DNA of 64,000 bases. It comes from Diabrotica undecimpunctata. Taxonomy: Eukaryota > Arthropoda > Insecta > Coleoptera > Chrysomelidae. Shown piece by piece: positions 30,279 to 41,369 of this stretch; the first letter of the stretch is position 1; every line of letters begins with the position of its first letter. The stretch is taken from positions 128,300,952-128,364,951 of the forward strand of contig NC_092806.1 in the NCBI RefSeq assembly GCF_040954645.1, written 5' to 3'. The translations under genes were made by a program, and so were the position numbers. The notes under the pieces are model-generated. The model did no database searches. It was not told where the DNA came from and saw only the letters and a list, made by a program, of their open reading frames with translations.

Positions 30279-32380
30279 AATTGAAGGGGTCAATGCAAAA
30301 AGTGCCTTAGTCACAAATTGGTAATTGTGAGATATTAAGATTTAAAAGGTTATTTTTGATTTTGAAATATTACTGAAAATGTTATGATCAAAATGTGTTT
30401 TGCGATTTATTCTTTTTGTAAAGGTTCTTCGACTTTCATGAATAAACAAAACAAAGCTTTGCAATTTTCTAAAAAAAATTTTTGGTGACTTAAGCACATT
30501 TTGTGTTGCAATTTGTTATTTCGTGGAAAATTAAAGATATATCATAAAAAAATAGCGTTTATACTGAAATAATATTTATTATGTGACACCGTAAGAACAT
30601 AGAACATACAAAATGTAAGAAATGTAAGAACATAAACATTGTATTAATTACACAGCATGCTTGCAGAAAATATTAGAACATGATAGGAAAAAGCTATTCA
30701 CAAACTGCGTCAGCCTCTTGCACCTGATGAAGTTCTTTACTCACAAGGTTATTTTGTTGGATTATACTCCCATTGTCAGACATGGTTCGAGTAAAGAATT
30801 CAGTGTCCAGTGATATAATGTGTTTGACAAGATGCATTACGTTGTCAAATTTTAACTGTTTAATTTGAAGGTATTCATTCGCATAGGCCTGCGTGGGTTG
30901 GCCGCAAACTTTACGGTTTTGACCCACCTTGTAAAGTTTGATTGGTTTCATTGGGCCAGAATAGGTTGCACTGAGCTGTGGTTGCTCATTACGCGAAAAT
31001 TTGATGCGTCTAGCTTTCGAAATTCCCGGCACAGTTTTTTTTATATGGGAGTCTAACCATAATTTATAGTGTTTCACTTTTATGCTACGATCGCCTTTTT
31101 CCAGACATCCATTTGACCTCAGCGAATGCTGTACAAATACGACATCAAATAAGTTTTTCCTTCTGCAACCTTTTATCATATTGACATAAACTTCAGGGTT
31201 GTCAACTTTGTCGTACTTTAATCTTTGTTTTTTAATCACAGCGAAATCTCGATCGACTGTGACCGGGTATTGGATACCAGATCTATAGCTTCAAAAATAT
31301 TATTGGAACAAAGCTGATCCAAAAAGACAAAAAAATATCTATTTTTATTCTGGCTGAAGAAGTTGTCGCAAAAAAGTTTCAAATAACGTTGTTCTGGCTT
31401 CTGATTTTGCGTAATATAGTCCTGAAGGCAAGAAATAACCTCGTTTGGTCCCTTCTGAGCAAAGTGTTCTGCATACATATACATATTGGCTTTTCCTGTC
31501 GTTAAGCAACGTATTCCCAAATTATGAAACCACAACTGACGCAAATAGTATTCGTCCGTAATATTCGTTACAGGAACAGGCAATTTTTTTTGATAATCTA
31601 AGCAAATTGATAGAACGTAAGGATCATTAGCTTTTGCTTCTGCCGAAATTTTCTTTTGAAACACTTCAACTTTTCTTATGTGCAGTTCTCTTGCTACCTT
31701 GAGAGTTTGTGTCGATGTCTTATCATGTGCCACTTCAGCTTGTTGTAAACGTGTCAAAAATAGAGTGTATTCTTTACAGATATCTTTTCTTGGGAATCCA
31801 AATGATATGTTATATTCTTCTGTAAAAATTTTCCTGAATATCTCGTATGACACTTTTTCATTTCGACTATTTTCTAAGAAGTTTCGGTGAAGTTTAGCAA
31901 CAGATAAATGGGAATCCAAATACTTCCGAAGATTATTATCAGATCTGCTGTAACTGCGGCTAAAGTATCAATTTTTGTTCTATTTGGCCTAGTGTGATGA
32001 ATACCTCTAGAATCCTTAGGATCTGCATTGTTTTTTTGAATCTTCCGGCGCAGTTTAAAGCGTTTTATTCCATGTACTGCTAAAAATGCCGACTGACATA
32101 GTGTTATCAGTTTTCCGTCAATCTTTATTTCATATAGAAAGCTTCGGCTCCTATGTCGTGGATTGATAGATTTTCTTGATCTGTGTCGTTTGACATCCGT
32201 AGAACGTACACAACCTTCAAGGTATAAATTTTGTTGTGTAGATGACGTTAAATTGTGATAGGCCTGGAAAATTTGGTTTTGTTGTTCTTCGCTTAATTTT
32301 AAGGAGCATTTACAGCGACAGTTTGTTTTTTGTCTTCTTTGGTATTTTCGAGAAAACGACTCCTTACTCTTGATGGTTCT
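30279..32380 (-). mobile_element. Second DUF7869-type element, right end lost
   Basis: The left edge AATTGAAGGGGT (30279-30290) is identical to the terminal 12 bases of the 921-3379 element, though the sequence after it differs. Just inside are AAAAAGTGCCTTAGTCACA (30297-30315) and an inverted, imperfect copy GGTGACTTAAGCACATTTTG (30483-30502), again a terminal-subterminal layout. A broken DUF7869 gene fills the rest. The right end is missing; a LINE tail begins at about 32383. Confidence 0.55.
30694..32350 (-). pseudogene. DUF7869-type gene, copy 2, at least two frame breaks
   Basis: The N-terminal part (about 32350-31925) reads RRQKTNCRCKCSLKLSEEQQ, the cysteine-rich block missing in copy 1, then LCQSAFLAVHGIKR. 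A deletion and frame change follow, and the next part (31919-31236) starts RKYLDSHLSVAKLHRNFLE and contains FPRKDICKEY, LSICLDYQKKLPVPV and LFCDNFFSQNKNRYF. A second break near 31250 precedes DRDFAVIKKQRLKYDKV (31239-30694). The acidic triad blocks (CLDYQ, FCDN, DRDFAVIK) correspond to D201, D281 and D321-E330 of copy 1. Sequence is well diverged from copy 1, so the two are separate lineages. Confidence 0.75.
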
Positions 32381-32382
32381 TC

Positions 32383-32700
32383 CATCAAGAAGAGCTCGAA
32401 GAACTTTACCCAGACGCCAACATCATAAAAGAAATAAAGTCCAGAAGACTCCAATGGGCAGGAAACCTCAGAAGACATTCTGACGAACGAACAGTAAGAC
32501 TGGTGTGGGAGGAAGTCCCAACTGGAAGGAGACCTCGCGGACGCCCTCGTCTCCGGTGGCGAGATAATATAGCAGGAGACCTAAGCACTATGGGCCTGGA
32601 GAATTGGATGGAGGTTGCTCAAGACAGAAAACAGTGGAGGCATGTTGTCGAGTCGGCTAAAACCCACGAAGGGTTATAACGCCACGGAGTAAGTAAGTTC
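32383..32700 (+). pseudogene. LINE tail, 5'-truncated
   Basis: An open stretch reads EELEELYPDANIIKEIKSRR, LQWAGNLRRHSDERTVRLVW, GRRPRGRPRLRWRDNIAGDL, then WMEVAQDRKQWRHVVESAKT and HEGL with a stop at about 32680. It ends in GCCACGGAGTAAGTAAGT, a short repeat typical of a LINE 3' end. The RRLxWAGH..RGRPRxRWxDN..AQDRxxWR pattern is the tail of insect endonuclease-RT LINEs. No stop interrupts the 95 or so codons. Confidence 0.8.
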
Positions 32701-34002
32701 AGTTAAAACATAAACATAAGGGTTTTTTATTGTAAATAATTGACATTTTAACAATTGGTTTAATTAAAAAATTATGCTATATTTTAATACATTTCAGAAA
32801 AACATTGCAAATAATTTATTTTTCTTAATTGCATTAATTACTTTTTAGGAATTAAACCATAGTTCTTAAGTAAAAATAATAATTTATTTAAAACTTCGTA
32901 CTTTAATCCAAAACCTTAATTAATTCAGTTAATAGCAAACCCCACATTATTAAAGCAACGAATTATTATTTTGCAGACATTACCTACATTTTCTCAGATA
33001 TCAACAACCTTGAATAGTAAATAAACAAGGGTTGGTATGTTAAATATCCTAAGTCACAAACTACTTTTTATTCAGAAGCGCTTTCACTGTATATGACGTT
33101 ACCAAATTATTTAATTTTCCGAAAATAAAAATTATATGGATGTATGTATGTATATGGAAAACAATGTAATTTTTTTTAAACGGTTAAGTTTAGAAAAAAG
33201 TGTTAGATGACTTTTTTGTTCCAAATATTGCACTTTATTCGGGGACAACCTGTATATTAACTTTTCTGAGTATTTCTGATTAGTTCAAATGAAAAATAAA
33301 AATAGTCGCTATTTTAATTACAAAATTACAAAATAACTTTATTTAAATAATTATTTTTTTTTTATTTTAAACATTATATTATACATTGTACATACCTATA
33401 TTTGAAAACAAACATTTATCCGATATCCAATTGGTCTCTGTAAAACTCAGTTTTTGACACTTAATATTTAAATATATACAAATTTCAAATTGGTATTATT
33501 CACTTTTATGCCTCGATAAATTACGGTTTGTCAGTAACCGGAACTATGCAACACAAGTGGTACGTTTGACTCGATATAACACACTGCAAGTTGGAGGTTA
33601 GTTAGTCATCGATACGCTATGTTAACCGATAAGTGTTAAGATTTTTTTAAGTTGTGTTCATTAATGTAAATAGTTGGATGGACATAATAACGCAATTTAG
33701 CCTTTTCAGTCATAATTCACATAGTTGCAAAACATAAATAAATGTTATTTGTTTATACTAAGTAATAAGCTGTTGGATATAATTATTAATTATGAGATTT
33801 AATAAAGGATATAAAAATATGTAGGATTGATAATATCTTCTTGTTTTGTGCTGCACTGCTGGATACCGACCTCTTCCTGGTTTTTCCATGTTTTCCTCTC
33901 TTCTGTGACTTTCGTTCCGTTTGTCGCAATTATTTTTCGAATTTCGCAAAATTGTCGCAAATATTTAAATAATTATTGTGTCTACTAAACTTTTATGAGA
34001 TG
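32701..34002. other. AT-rich spacer
   Basis: No gene recognised. At 33240-33260 GGGGACAACCTGTATA resembles a mariner end, but no partner was found. Confidence 0.45.
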
Positions 34003-34640
34003 TTTAAATTTTAATAAAATGAAAATTGTTCCTTTTAAAAAAATAAACTTTGATCCGATGGCGTTTGGTAAACTTTGCTCCGATTGCTTGAACCAAAGTT
34101 ATAAAAATCTCAAAAAATAATGGCAAAATAGATATTCGATGAAGCTTTTTCCAAGTATAACTCAGCTTTCATACGTGCGATTAACTTTCAAAACCCCATA
34201 ATTTAAAAGGTAATTGTTTCAGCTTTAAAAAAACTTATTTTATCTAGATTAATAAAAAAGTTATAACAATAAAATTAAACATTAAAAATTTCACTAAAAA
34301 GTTGCGAATTAATTTGTTTATAAGAGATTTAATAGTTATTTATTGTACAAGACGATAAAATTGTACTTTAACTTCGAGAGCGTTTTCTAATTATGCTCGA
34401 GAAGATAATGCGATTTTATCGTCGTGTGCAATACAACATTTTTTTCTATAGCAAGACTTCAAGTTCAGGTAAAAAATAGAATTTCAAAGAAAATTGTAAT
34501 TTTTAGCACAAATATCGCAATTGTGTTGCTCCGTTGCTAGGGATATGAATTACTCTGTCAACAAATGTCAAACAAATGTTACGTTTTGGTTTTTGCGGAG
34601 AATATTGTTGCGTTTTGTGTACAAAGTGAATAAATACAAA

Positions 34641-35531
34641 ATGGACGGAAGAGAATTGACACAAGAAAAGGAAAACCTGCCATCAGATGTAGAAAATGCA
34701 GCGTTGGAAGCAGAAAGTTTATTGTTGCCACAAAAATCTAGGATGATGTATGAGAAAGAATACCAGTCTTTTAAAAAGTGAAAAAGCATTAAGAATATCA
34801 ATGGCGTGAGTGAAAAAATACGAAGAAAGCGATGCCATCGTCATTATGGTCGTATTATTCGATGCTGAAGCGTACGTTGTTGGTGAATGAAAATTGTGAC
34901 ATTTCTAAATTCAGCAAGTTAACCACCTTACTAAAAAACCTGAGTGGAGGATACAAAGCTAAAAAGTCCAAAATCCTGGAGTCAGATGACATTATTAAAT
35001 TTCTGACAGAAGCTCCTGATGACATCTATTTGTTGATGAAGGTTATTGCTATTTTTGGTGTGCATGGAGCGACTAGGTCCGATGAATTGTACAAGTTAGA
35101 AGTGTTTAACGTGGACGACAGAAAATCGGTGATAATCGTTTCATTATCTGATACCAAAACCAAGCAGGAAAGGTCGTTTTGTATTACTGACAAGAAAAGT
35201 GGACTGAGTTTCTTGGAAATTGTGAGAAAGTATATTGCCTTGCGCCCCAAAAACGTACCTCACAGTAAGTTTTTTGTAAATTACCGACAGCAAAAGTGCA
35301 CTACTCAACCGGTGGGATTAACACTATATATAATATCCCCAAGAAGATTGCAGATTTTTTGAAACTTGCAAATTAAGAAATGTACACGGGGCATTGTTTC
35401 CGTCGTTCTTCAGCTACTATGTTCGCAAATTCTGGAGCTGAACTAGTAAAAGTTAAACGTTTAGGTGGATGGAAATCGTCATCTGTTGCAGAATCTTACA
35501 TTGAAGAGTCAATAAGCAATAATAGTATCTA
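34641..35531 (+). pseudogene. Tyrosine recombinase (Crypton/phage-integrase-like), lightly broken
   Basis: From ATG 34641 it reads MDGRELTQEKENLPSDVEN to YEKEYQSFKK and a TGA where tryptophan is expected. The main open part (34832-35362) has PSSLWSYYSMLKRTL, GYKAKKSKILESDDIIKF, then the first catalytic arginine in FGVHGATRSDELYKL. After a frameshift near 35320 and one stop come MYTGHCFRRSSATMFANSG (H..R), VKRLGGWKSS (W) and VAESYIEES (tyrosine). The R...H..R...W...Y set of tyrosine recombinases is complete. About three mutations separate it from an open frame, so it decayed recently. It should bind and recombine the element's own ends; that is inference. Confidence 0.8.
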
Positions 35532-35717
35532 AGTGTATACTTGGCGGACCAGAAAATCAATCCAGTACCTCGAATCAAGTGTTTAAGCAAACAAGTACAA
35601 GTTGTGATGCTCCAAAAATAGACATTTCTAATAATGTTAATTGTAAAATTTCAGTTGTTTTTAATCCTTAATGTGTTTGAATTTGTAAATTTTATTGAAT
35701 AAAAAAAAGTTAAAACA

Positions 35718-35786
35718 TTTTATCTACTCTTGCTGTTAAAGTGTCACTTTATCTACCCTTGCGGTTAGAGTGATACTTTATCTACG
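35718..35786. repeat. 29-bp tandem repeat, 2.4 copies, in the recombinase element
   Basis: Units start TTTATCTAC at 35718, 35747 and 35776. The first two share TTTATCTAC(T/C)CTTGC(T/G)GTTA. They lie between the gene and the right TIR, a plausible place for recombinase-binding sites. Confidence 0.8.
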
Positions 35787-35874
35787 CAAAACAGTTGTTA
35801 TAGCAACACTTTAACATTAGCTATGGAAAAAATAAAATGAATCTACTTTGTTTAATTTCCTGGTTTAGTAATTT

Positions 35875-36030
35875 GCTTTGGTAAGTTTTTATGTTATTTT
35901 TTGACCAAAATCTGAAACTTTTAATAAGGCGCTCTGAGGTGCGTGGTCCACCATGCGCCTCATGCGTTATCTTGGTCAAAAATTAACATGGAAAGATTTA
36001 CCAAAGCTCCGAACATTTACCAATGTTCGG
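35875..36030. repeat. Nested hairpins near the right TIR
   Basis: GCTTTGGTAA...TTTTTGACCAA (35875-35909) pairs with its inverted copy at 35972-36007. Within the loop GAGGTGCGTGGTCC and ACCATGCGCCTC pair. Directly after follows a perfect 9-bp hairpin, CCGAACATT-TACC-AATGTTCGG (36009-36030). Confidence 0.8.
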
Positions 36031-36339
36031 TTTGAGTTGTTAGATTAATTTTTTTAAATCTCTTATAAAAAAATAAATAAAAATAAGTATATATTTAATA
36101 ACTTTTTTATTACCTAAAGATAAAGTAAGTTTATTTAAGCTGAAATAATTATCTCTACAATGAGGGGGTTTTGAAAGTTAATCGCGCGTATAAAGACTGA
36201 GTTATACTTGGAATTTGGTTTTCACAAAATTTGTTATAACTCCGGTTTTAAAAATCGGATTAAAGTTTACCAAATGCCATTTTGTTCACTTTTTCAAAAA
36301 GAACAATTTTCATTTTGGTAAAATTAAATATCTTTGGAG

Positions 36340-38420
36340 ATTTCAAATCCGAAAACATTTAGAGATGCATTAAAGGAAACTAGTATGTTGAACACATAAG
36401 ACAACCCAGAAGAAATGTGGAAAGATTTCAGAAATGCCAAAGAAACCTCTGTAGAAATAACCAGAAGCGAAAAAAAGATCATCAAGAGAAAACACTGGAT
36501 GACAGACACAACGCTGCAACTTCTCGAAGAGCGAAGGAGAATCAAATCTCTCATATATCAAACCGACAGCAACAAAAACGAATTAGCAAGGTTAAATAGA
36601 GAAATTAAAAGAGCATGTAGGGATGATAAGAATAAACATATAAATGAAGAATGCGAAGAAATACAGAGACATGCAAACCGGTATGAATCCCATGAGCTAT
36701 ATAACAAAGTCCGATATCTATCCAGGAATTTAAACCAATCACACAAACAATAATGGATCAAAAGCAACATATTATAAATGACGAAAAAGGGATTGCGGAT
36801 GTACGGAGAAAATATTGTCAAAGTCTATATGCAGATGGTCGCCAGAATGCAAATCACGACGAGTTCACTGCAGAGAGAGAACCAAACATTCTAAAGTTAG
36901 AGGAAGAAAGAGCAATCAAAAAGTTTAAAAAAAAGAAAACCTCTTGGCGCAGACCAGATCACCACACAAGTTTTAAAAGAGACTGAAGATGTTGGAGTAA
37001 ATGTTATGCATATGATCTGCAAAAAGATTTGGGAAATCGGAGAGTGGCCCAACGACTGGACAACATCCACTTTCATCCCTATATTCAAAAAAGGAACTGC
37101 GCTAGATTGCAGCAACTACAGAATGGTAACCCTAATATCCCATGCAAGCAAGGTTCTACTTCATGTAATACATGAAAGACTAAAAGCTTTTCTATTGCCT
37201 CAGATATCAGAAGAACAAGCGGGATTTGTCCCAGGAAAAGACACAAGAGAACACATCCTTAATGTCAGAGAGCTAATCGAAAAAACTCGTGAATTCAATA
37301 CTCCTATGCTTATGTGCTTTGTGGATTACACAAAGACCTTCGATAAAGTCAAATGGCAGCAGCTATGGTCCATACTAGCGGAAATGGAAACGCCCCACCA
37401 CTTAATTCAACTAAATAGAAGTCGATATGAAAATAATAAGTGAACAGTAAAAATAAACAACACCCATTTTGATCATTTGAGAACAGTGGCAAGTGTCAGG
37501 CAGGGATGCATAATCTCGCCAACTCTGTTTAATATCTACAGCGAACACATTATGCGAAAGGTACTAGACGGATGGAAGGGTGAAATATCAGTAGGATGTC
37601 AAAAAATCAGTAACTTGAGATATGCTGATGACACTTTAATAATCGCGGCAAATAAAGAAGAAATGGAAGACATAATGAAATGTCTGGAGGAGGAAAGCAA
37701 AACATATGGACTAAAGCTAAATAGGAGTAAGACAAAGATCATGATAGTAGAGAGAGCGCGGAATAATCTTCAACACATTAAAGAAATTGGGGGCTTTGAA
37801 GTAGTAAATAGGTTCATATACCTGGGGTCCCTAATAACAAATGACGGAGGATGTGACAAAGAGATACGTAGAAGGTTGATTATTGCTAGAACAGCTATGA
37901 GAAACTGGTAACAATTAGGAAACATTCTAGCATAAGAATACACACCAAACTAAGCCTGGTAAGGGCACTCATTTTTTCCATGCATTCGAAACGTGGACCT
38001 TAAAGAAAGCGGATAAAAATAAACTAGACACTTTTGAAATGTGGGTATACCGCCGCATGTTAAGAATATCCTGGATTGATCATCTCATTAACGTATCGAT
38101 ATTAGAACAACTTAAAGTAAAGGATAGATTGCTTAAACAAATACAACAGAGATATTTGCAGTATTTTGGACACATTGCTAGAAGAACAGGTACGGATGGA
38201 AAAACTGATAGTTGAGGGTAGAGTTGAAGGAAAGAGGCCTAGGGGAAGATATCCAAGCCGTTAGGTAGATCAAACAAAAATATTGATTAGCCAAGGGTTA
38301 CATGAAGCAGATTAACTAGCCCAGGACAGAGAAGGATGGAGCGAAATCGTGAAAAAACTGTAAAGGCCTGATGGTGTCACCACATCTCAAAAAGGATTAG
38401 GACTGAGGAGTAGGAGGAAA
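36340..38420 (+). pseudogene. RTE-like LINE, linker to 3' end, decayed
   Basis: Consecutive frames read LLEERRRIKSLIYQTD and NREIKRACRDDKN (36415-36753), EEERAIKKFKKKKTSWRRPD (to 36986), FIPIFKKGTALDCSNYR, EEQAGFVPGKDTREHI and CFVDYTKTFDKVKW (37006-37443), SVRQGCIISPTLFNIY and LRYADDTLIIA (37477-37911), then a broken tail with VEGRVEGKRPRGRYPS and LAQDREGWSEIVKKL ending near 38361. Five or more frame changes or stops. It is the same family as 12.0-13.35 kb. The endonuclease is missing and its left edge abuts the recombinase element. Confidence 0.85.
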
Positions 38421-38443
38421 TATCTCTAATAGTTTATAAGATA

Positions 38444-38485
38444 CAATCATTATCAAAATTAAATTGATAATTTTGATAATGATTG
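38444..38485. repeat. Perfect 18-bp inverted repeat
   Basis: CAATCATTATCAAAATTA, a six-base loop and the exact complement. It follows the 3' end of the LINE. It could fold as a stem-loop or be an independent AT-rich palindrome. Confidence 0.85.
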
Positions 38486-39390
38486 AAATTTGAATGATAA
38501 ATTATCTGTACTCTCGAAAAATCGAATCTAGGCACCAAAATACATAAAAAACGTCAAGGTACCAAGGTACCGACATAAAAGTGTATACTCAACCCCCCTA
38601 TTACATCCGACTGATGTAGTAAATAACTCTGTGTGTAAGCTAATTTACATTAAGTGAATAAACTAGGTACCTATAAGAATGAAATTTGATTCAATCACCT
38701 CTATTTATATAAAAGGATTGTTCAGTTAATAAATATCGTAAAATAAAAAAACATTTTAAGCGAACATTGGCATTGAATATTTAATACAAAATAATAAATT
38801 TCAGTGAACTACTTGCCATAAACGTTAAAATTTGGCTTGTTTACGTGTAGGAGAATCCGCGTAATGTCAAAGACATAAAATAATCCGCTATAATTTTTGC
38901 AATACTCAATTAATATTCAAGGCTAACCGGTTTAAAGTAAAAATATCGTAAGTCTGAGTTCAACAATAAATTAGTTTATTCACATGATTAGGTAATACCT
39001 TTTCTTTTAAATGTAATGCTTTATATAATCAGATCAAAACGGTGACAGTAAAATAGAAATGTTCTTTCGCTATTTTTTTTCTGTGATCTGTTGCTTTTCG
39101 GTATATAATCAATTTTCAAATTTCGACTGTAGGGAATATTGTGACGTTATAGTATAGACTATATGAGGAATTCTACAAAAATTCGCACCTTAACTGGAGC
39201 CAAATATGGTGATATTGCAATTTGCTGCCCGTACCCCGCAGTAACAATTTTTTTCTGTAGGTTGATACCAAAAAACATGTTTTTAGGTGCGAGTTAAAAA
39301 AAAAAAGGCAAATTTAAGTTTTTTCCAACAAAAAACTGATTTGTTCGCTAACGCTATTTCATTCTTCTAGCGATCTGCCTCGAACAACGA
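38486..39390. other. AT-rich spacer
   Basis: No gene recognised. Flanks the satellite array on its left. Confidence 0.45.
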
Positions 39391-39394
39391 GTGA

Positions 39395-40165
39395 AAGAGA
39401 CTTCTATACTTGGAGCACACGTACATATCAGGTACCAATCGCTTCGTCTTGGTCTCCAGAAGGAACTCTGACCCTTTGAAGAGCCAAGAAACACCCGCTC
39501 AAAGCGTGGCAAGCAGTTATTCAGTCACTAAAATCGACGTTTTTTTTTTTCATTTTTTTTTGCGTTTTTACCCGAAAATAGATTAAAAGATACCTCTATA
39601 GTTGGAGCATACATACATATTAGGTACCGATCGCTTCGTCTTGGTCCCCAGAATGAACTCCGACCCTTCGAAGAACCAAAAAAAAGCTCAAAGCTTGGCA
39701 AACGGTTATTCAGTCCCTAAAATCGACGTTTTTTTCATTTTTTCGCGATTTTATCCGAAAATAGATTAAAAGATACCTCTATAGTTGGAGCACACGTACA
39801 TATCAGGTACCAATCGCTTCGTCTTGGTCCCCAGAAGGAACTCTCACCCTTTGAAGAGCCAAGAAACACCTGCTTAAAGCGTGGCAAGCGGTTATTCAGT
39901 CACTAAAATCGACGTTTTTTTTTTTCATTTTTTCGCGATTTTTTTTTTTCCTTTTTTTCGCGATTTTATCCGAAAATAGATTAAAATAGACCTGTATAGT
40001 TGGAGCACACGTACATATTAGGTACCAATCACTTCGTCTTGATCCCCAGAATGAATTCTGACCCTTTGAAGAACCAAGAAACACCTGCTCAAAGCGTGGC
40101 AAGCGGTTATTCAGTCCCTAAAATCGACGTTTTTTTTTTCATTTTTTCGCGATTTTTAGGTTTTC
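39395..40165 (+). repeat. Satellite-like tandem array, four units of about 180-215 bp
   Basis: Units recur at 39411, 39603, 39786 and 40001 (measured at TGGAGCACA/TGGAGCATA). Each contains CAATCGCTTCGTCTTGGTC, CCAGAA(G/T)GAACTC, AAGAACCAAGAAACACC-like, GCTCAAAGCGTGGCAAGC, TTATTCAGTC and AAAATCGACG followed by a T-run and TTTTCGCGATTTT. Period differences come mostly from the T-runs. Confidence 0.9.
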
Positions 40166-40279
40166 AGCTATATTACAATTTACTATCTATAATTTGATGA
40201 CGGATCAGGCTACATACTGAGGATCAAGTCACCAGCTTCCGATAGGTAGATGAACCTCACCTACGGAAGTCATTTTAAC

Positions 40280-40462
40280 TTGATTTTCCGGTAAAATCGC
40301 GAAAAAATGAAAAAAACGTCGATTGTAGGGACTGAATAACCGCTTGCCACGCTTTGAGCAGGTGTTTCTTGGTTCTTCGAAGGGTCAGAATTCATTCTGG
40401 GGATCAAGACGAAGCGATTGGTACCTAATATGTATGTGTGCTCCAACTATAGAGGTATCTTA
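40280..40462 (-). repeat. Inverted fifth unit of the satellite
   Basis: This is the reverse complement of one unit, from AAAATCGCGAAAAAATGAAA to GTGTGCTCCAACTATAGAGG. About 120 bp of unrelated sequence (40165-40280) separates it from the direct array, so the whole block is flanked by inverted copies of the unit, like an element with TIRs and internal tandem repeats. Confidence 0.85.
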
Positions 40463-40464
40463 GT

Positions 40465-41360
40465 TCTTAGATATCTTAGTATCTATAGAGCTAACAAATG
40501 TTTTTCCTCCGAAATTTTCGTTAGAACAAGCAATTTTGGCTCTATCGAATTCCCTTTTTAATATTGATATTGTGATTTGATTTAAAATTTAAATATATGT
40601 TGGTTTTCTATACACCTGAGTCTCATATCCAGTATCGTTTTTAGAGATCAAAACATCGAGGAAAGGTAGTGTGTTATTATATTCCTTTTCCATGGTAAAT
40701 GTTATTCTCTCTTCTTTATTGTTTATATTATTCAGGAATGTATCCAACAGCTTTGATTTATGAGGCTATATTGAGAATATATCATCTACATATCTCCACC
40801 ATACTGTGGGTTTTCATTTTGTTTGGAAATAACATTTGTTTCAAAATCTACCATAAATATATCGGCTAATAATGGAGATAAACTAGAGCCCATTGCTGGA
40901 CCAAAATTTTGTTTATAGAATTCATTATTTAGTTGAAAATATGTATTATCAGTACATAATGTCAAAAACTCCTTTATAGCTGATATGTTTAATCTTTTTC
41001 TAATTGCCAATCTATCATCACTCTCTAATTTTGTCTTGACTATATCCAAAGTCTTATCTAATCTTATCTTTTTTTTCCTCATGATTTACTTTGAAGTCAC
41101 TAACAGGAGAATTTTATTGTCATCATGGCAAGTGGCTGTCTTTTAAAGACGAATTACATGCTATGATTTTTTTCTGAACTATATTCTCGAGTTAAAGTTG
41201 ATTTCTTGTAATCCATTGAACTATCTTACAATAAAGTCGTCCCAGGAATGCAACTCAGCAATATTGACAATATCATTTTAAAGTCGCCTACTTTAAAATG
41301 TATAATATATGTCTGAATTGTCAATATAAATGACCCAGATAAAATTAAATTAAGAGAAGA
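40465..41360 (-). pseudogene. Penelope-like element with RT remnant
   Basis: After an upstream region (41360-41085) shared with 3.7 and 6.1 kb, an ATG at 41082 starts MRKKKIRLDKTLDIVKTKLE, then EFLTLCTDNTYFQLNNEFYK and GPAMGSSLSPLLADIFM, the RT core of PLEs. At about 40790 a frameshift leads to WWRYVDDIF with the catalytic YVDD, then TLPFLDVLISKNDTGYETQV and YRKPTYI. The N-terminus is joined directly to mid-RT, so an internal deletion removed the first RT motifs. The GIY-YIG domain is missing. The satellite block abuts its 3' side. Confidence 0.8.
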
Positions 41361-41369
41361 ATTAGAAGA

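Larger units (their letters stand above)
34003..36330 (+). mobile_element. Long-TIR element carrying a tyrosine-recombinase gene, about 2.3 kb
   Basis: Left arm 34003-34335 and right arm 36055-36330 are inverted copies. Matching blocks include AAAATGAAAATTGTTC at the edges, CCAAGTATAACTCAG, GCGATTAACTTTCAAAACCC, AATAAAAAAGTTAT and the inner limit TTATAAGAGATTTA. The arms are about 280-330 bp. The only gene between them is a Crypton-like tyrosine recombinase. Near the right arm lie 29-bp tandem repeats and nested hairpins. Cryptons, as I know them, lack TIRs, so this combination is unusual. It could be a recombinase gene captured by another element, or an unrecognised architecture. Confidence 0.7.

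Noticed and set aside
33230..33260. Mariner-like end GGGGACAACCTGTATA
   Set aside because: Single end only; the opposite end and any transposase are missing, so it cannot be supported.
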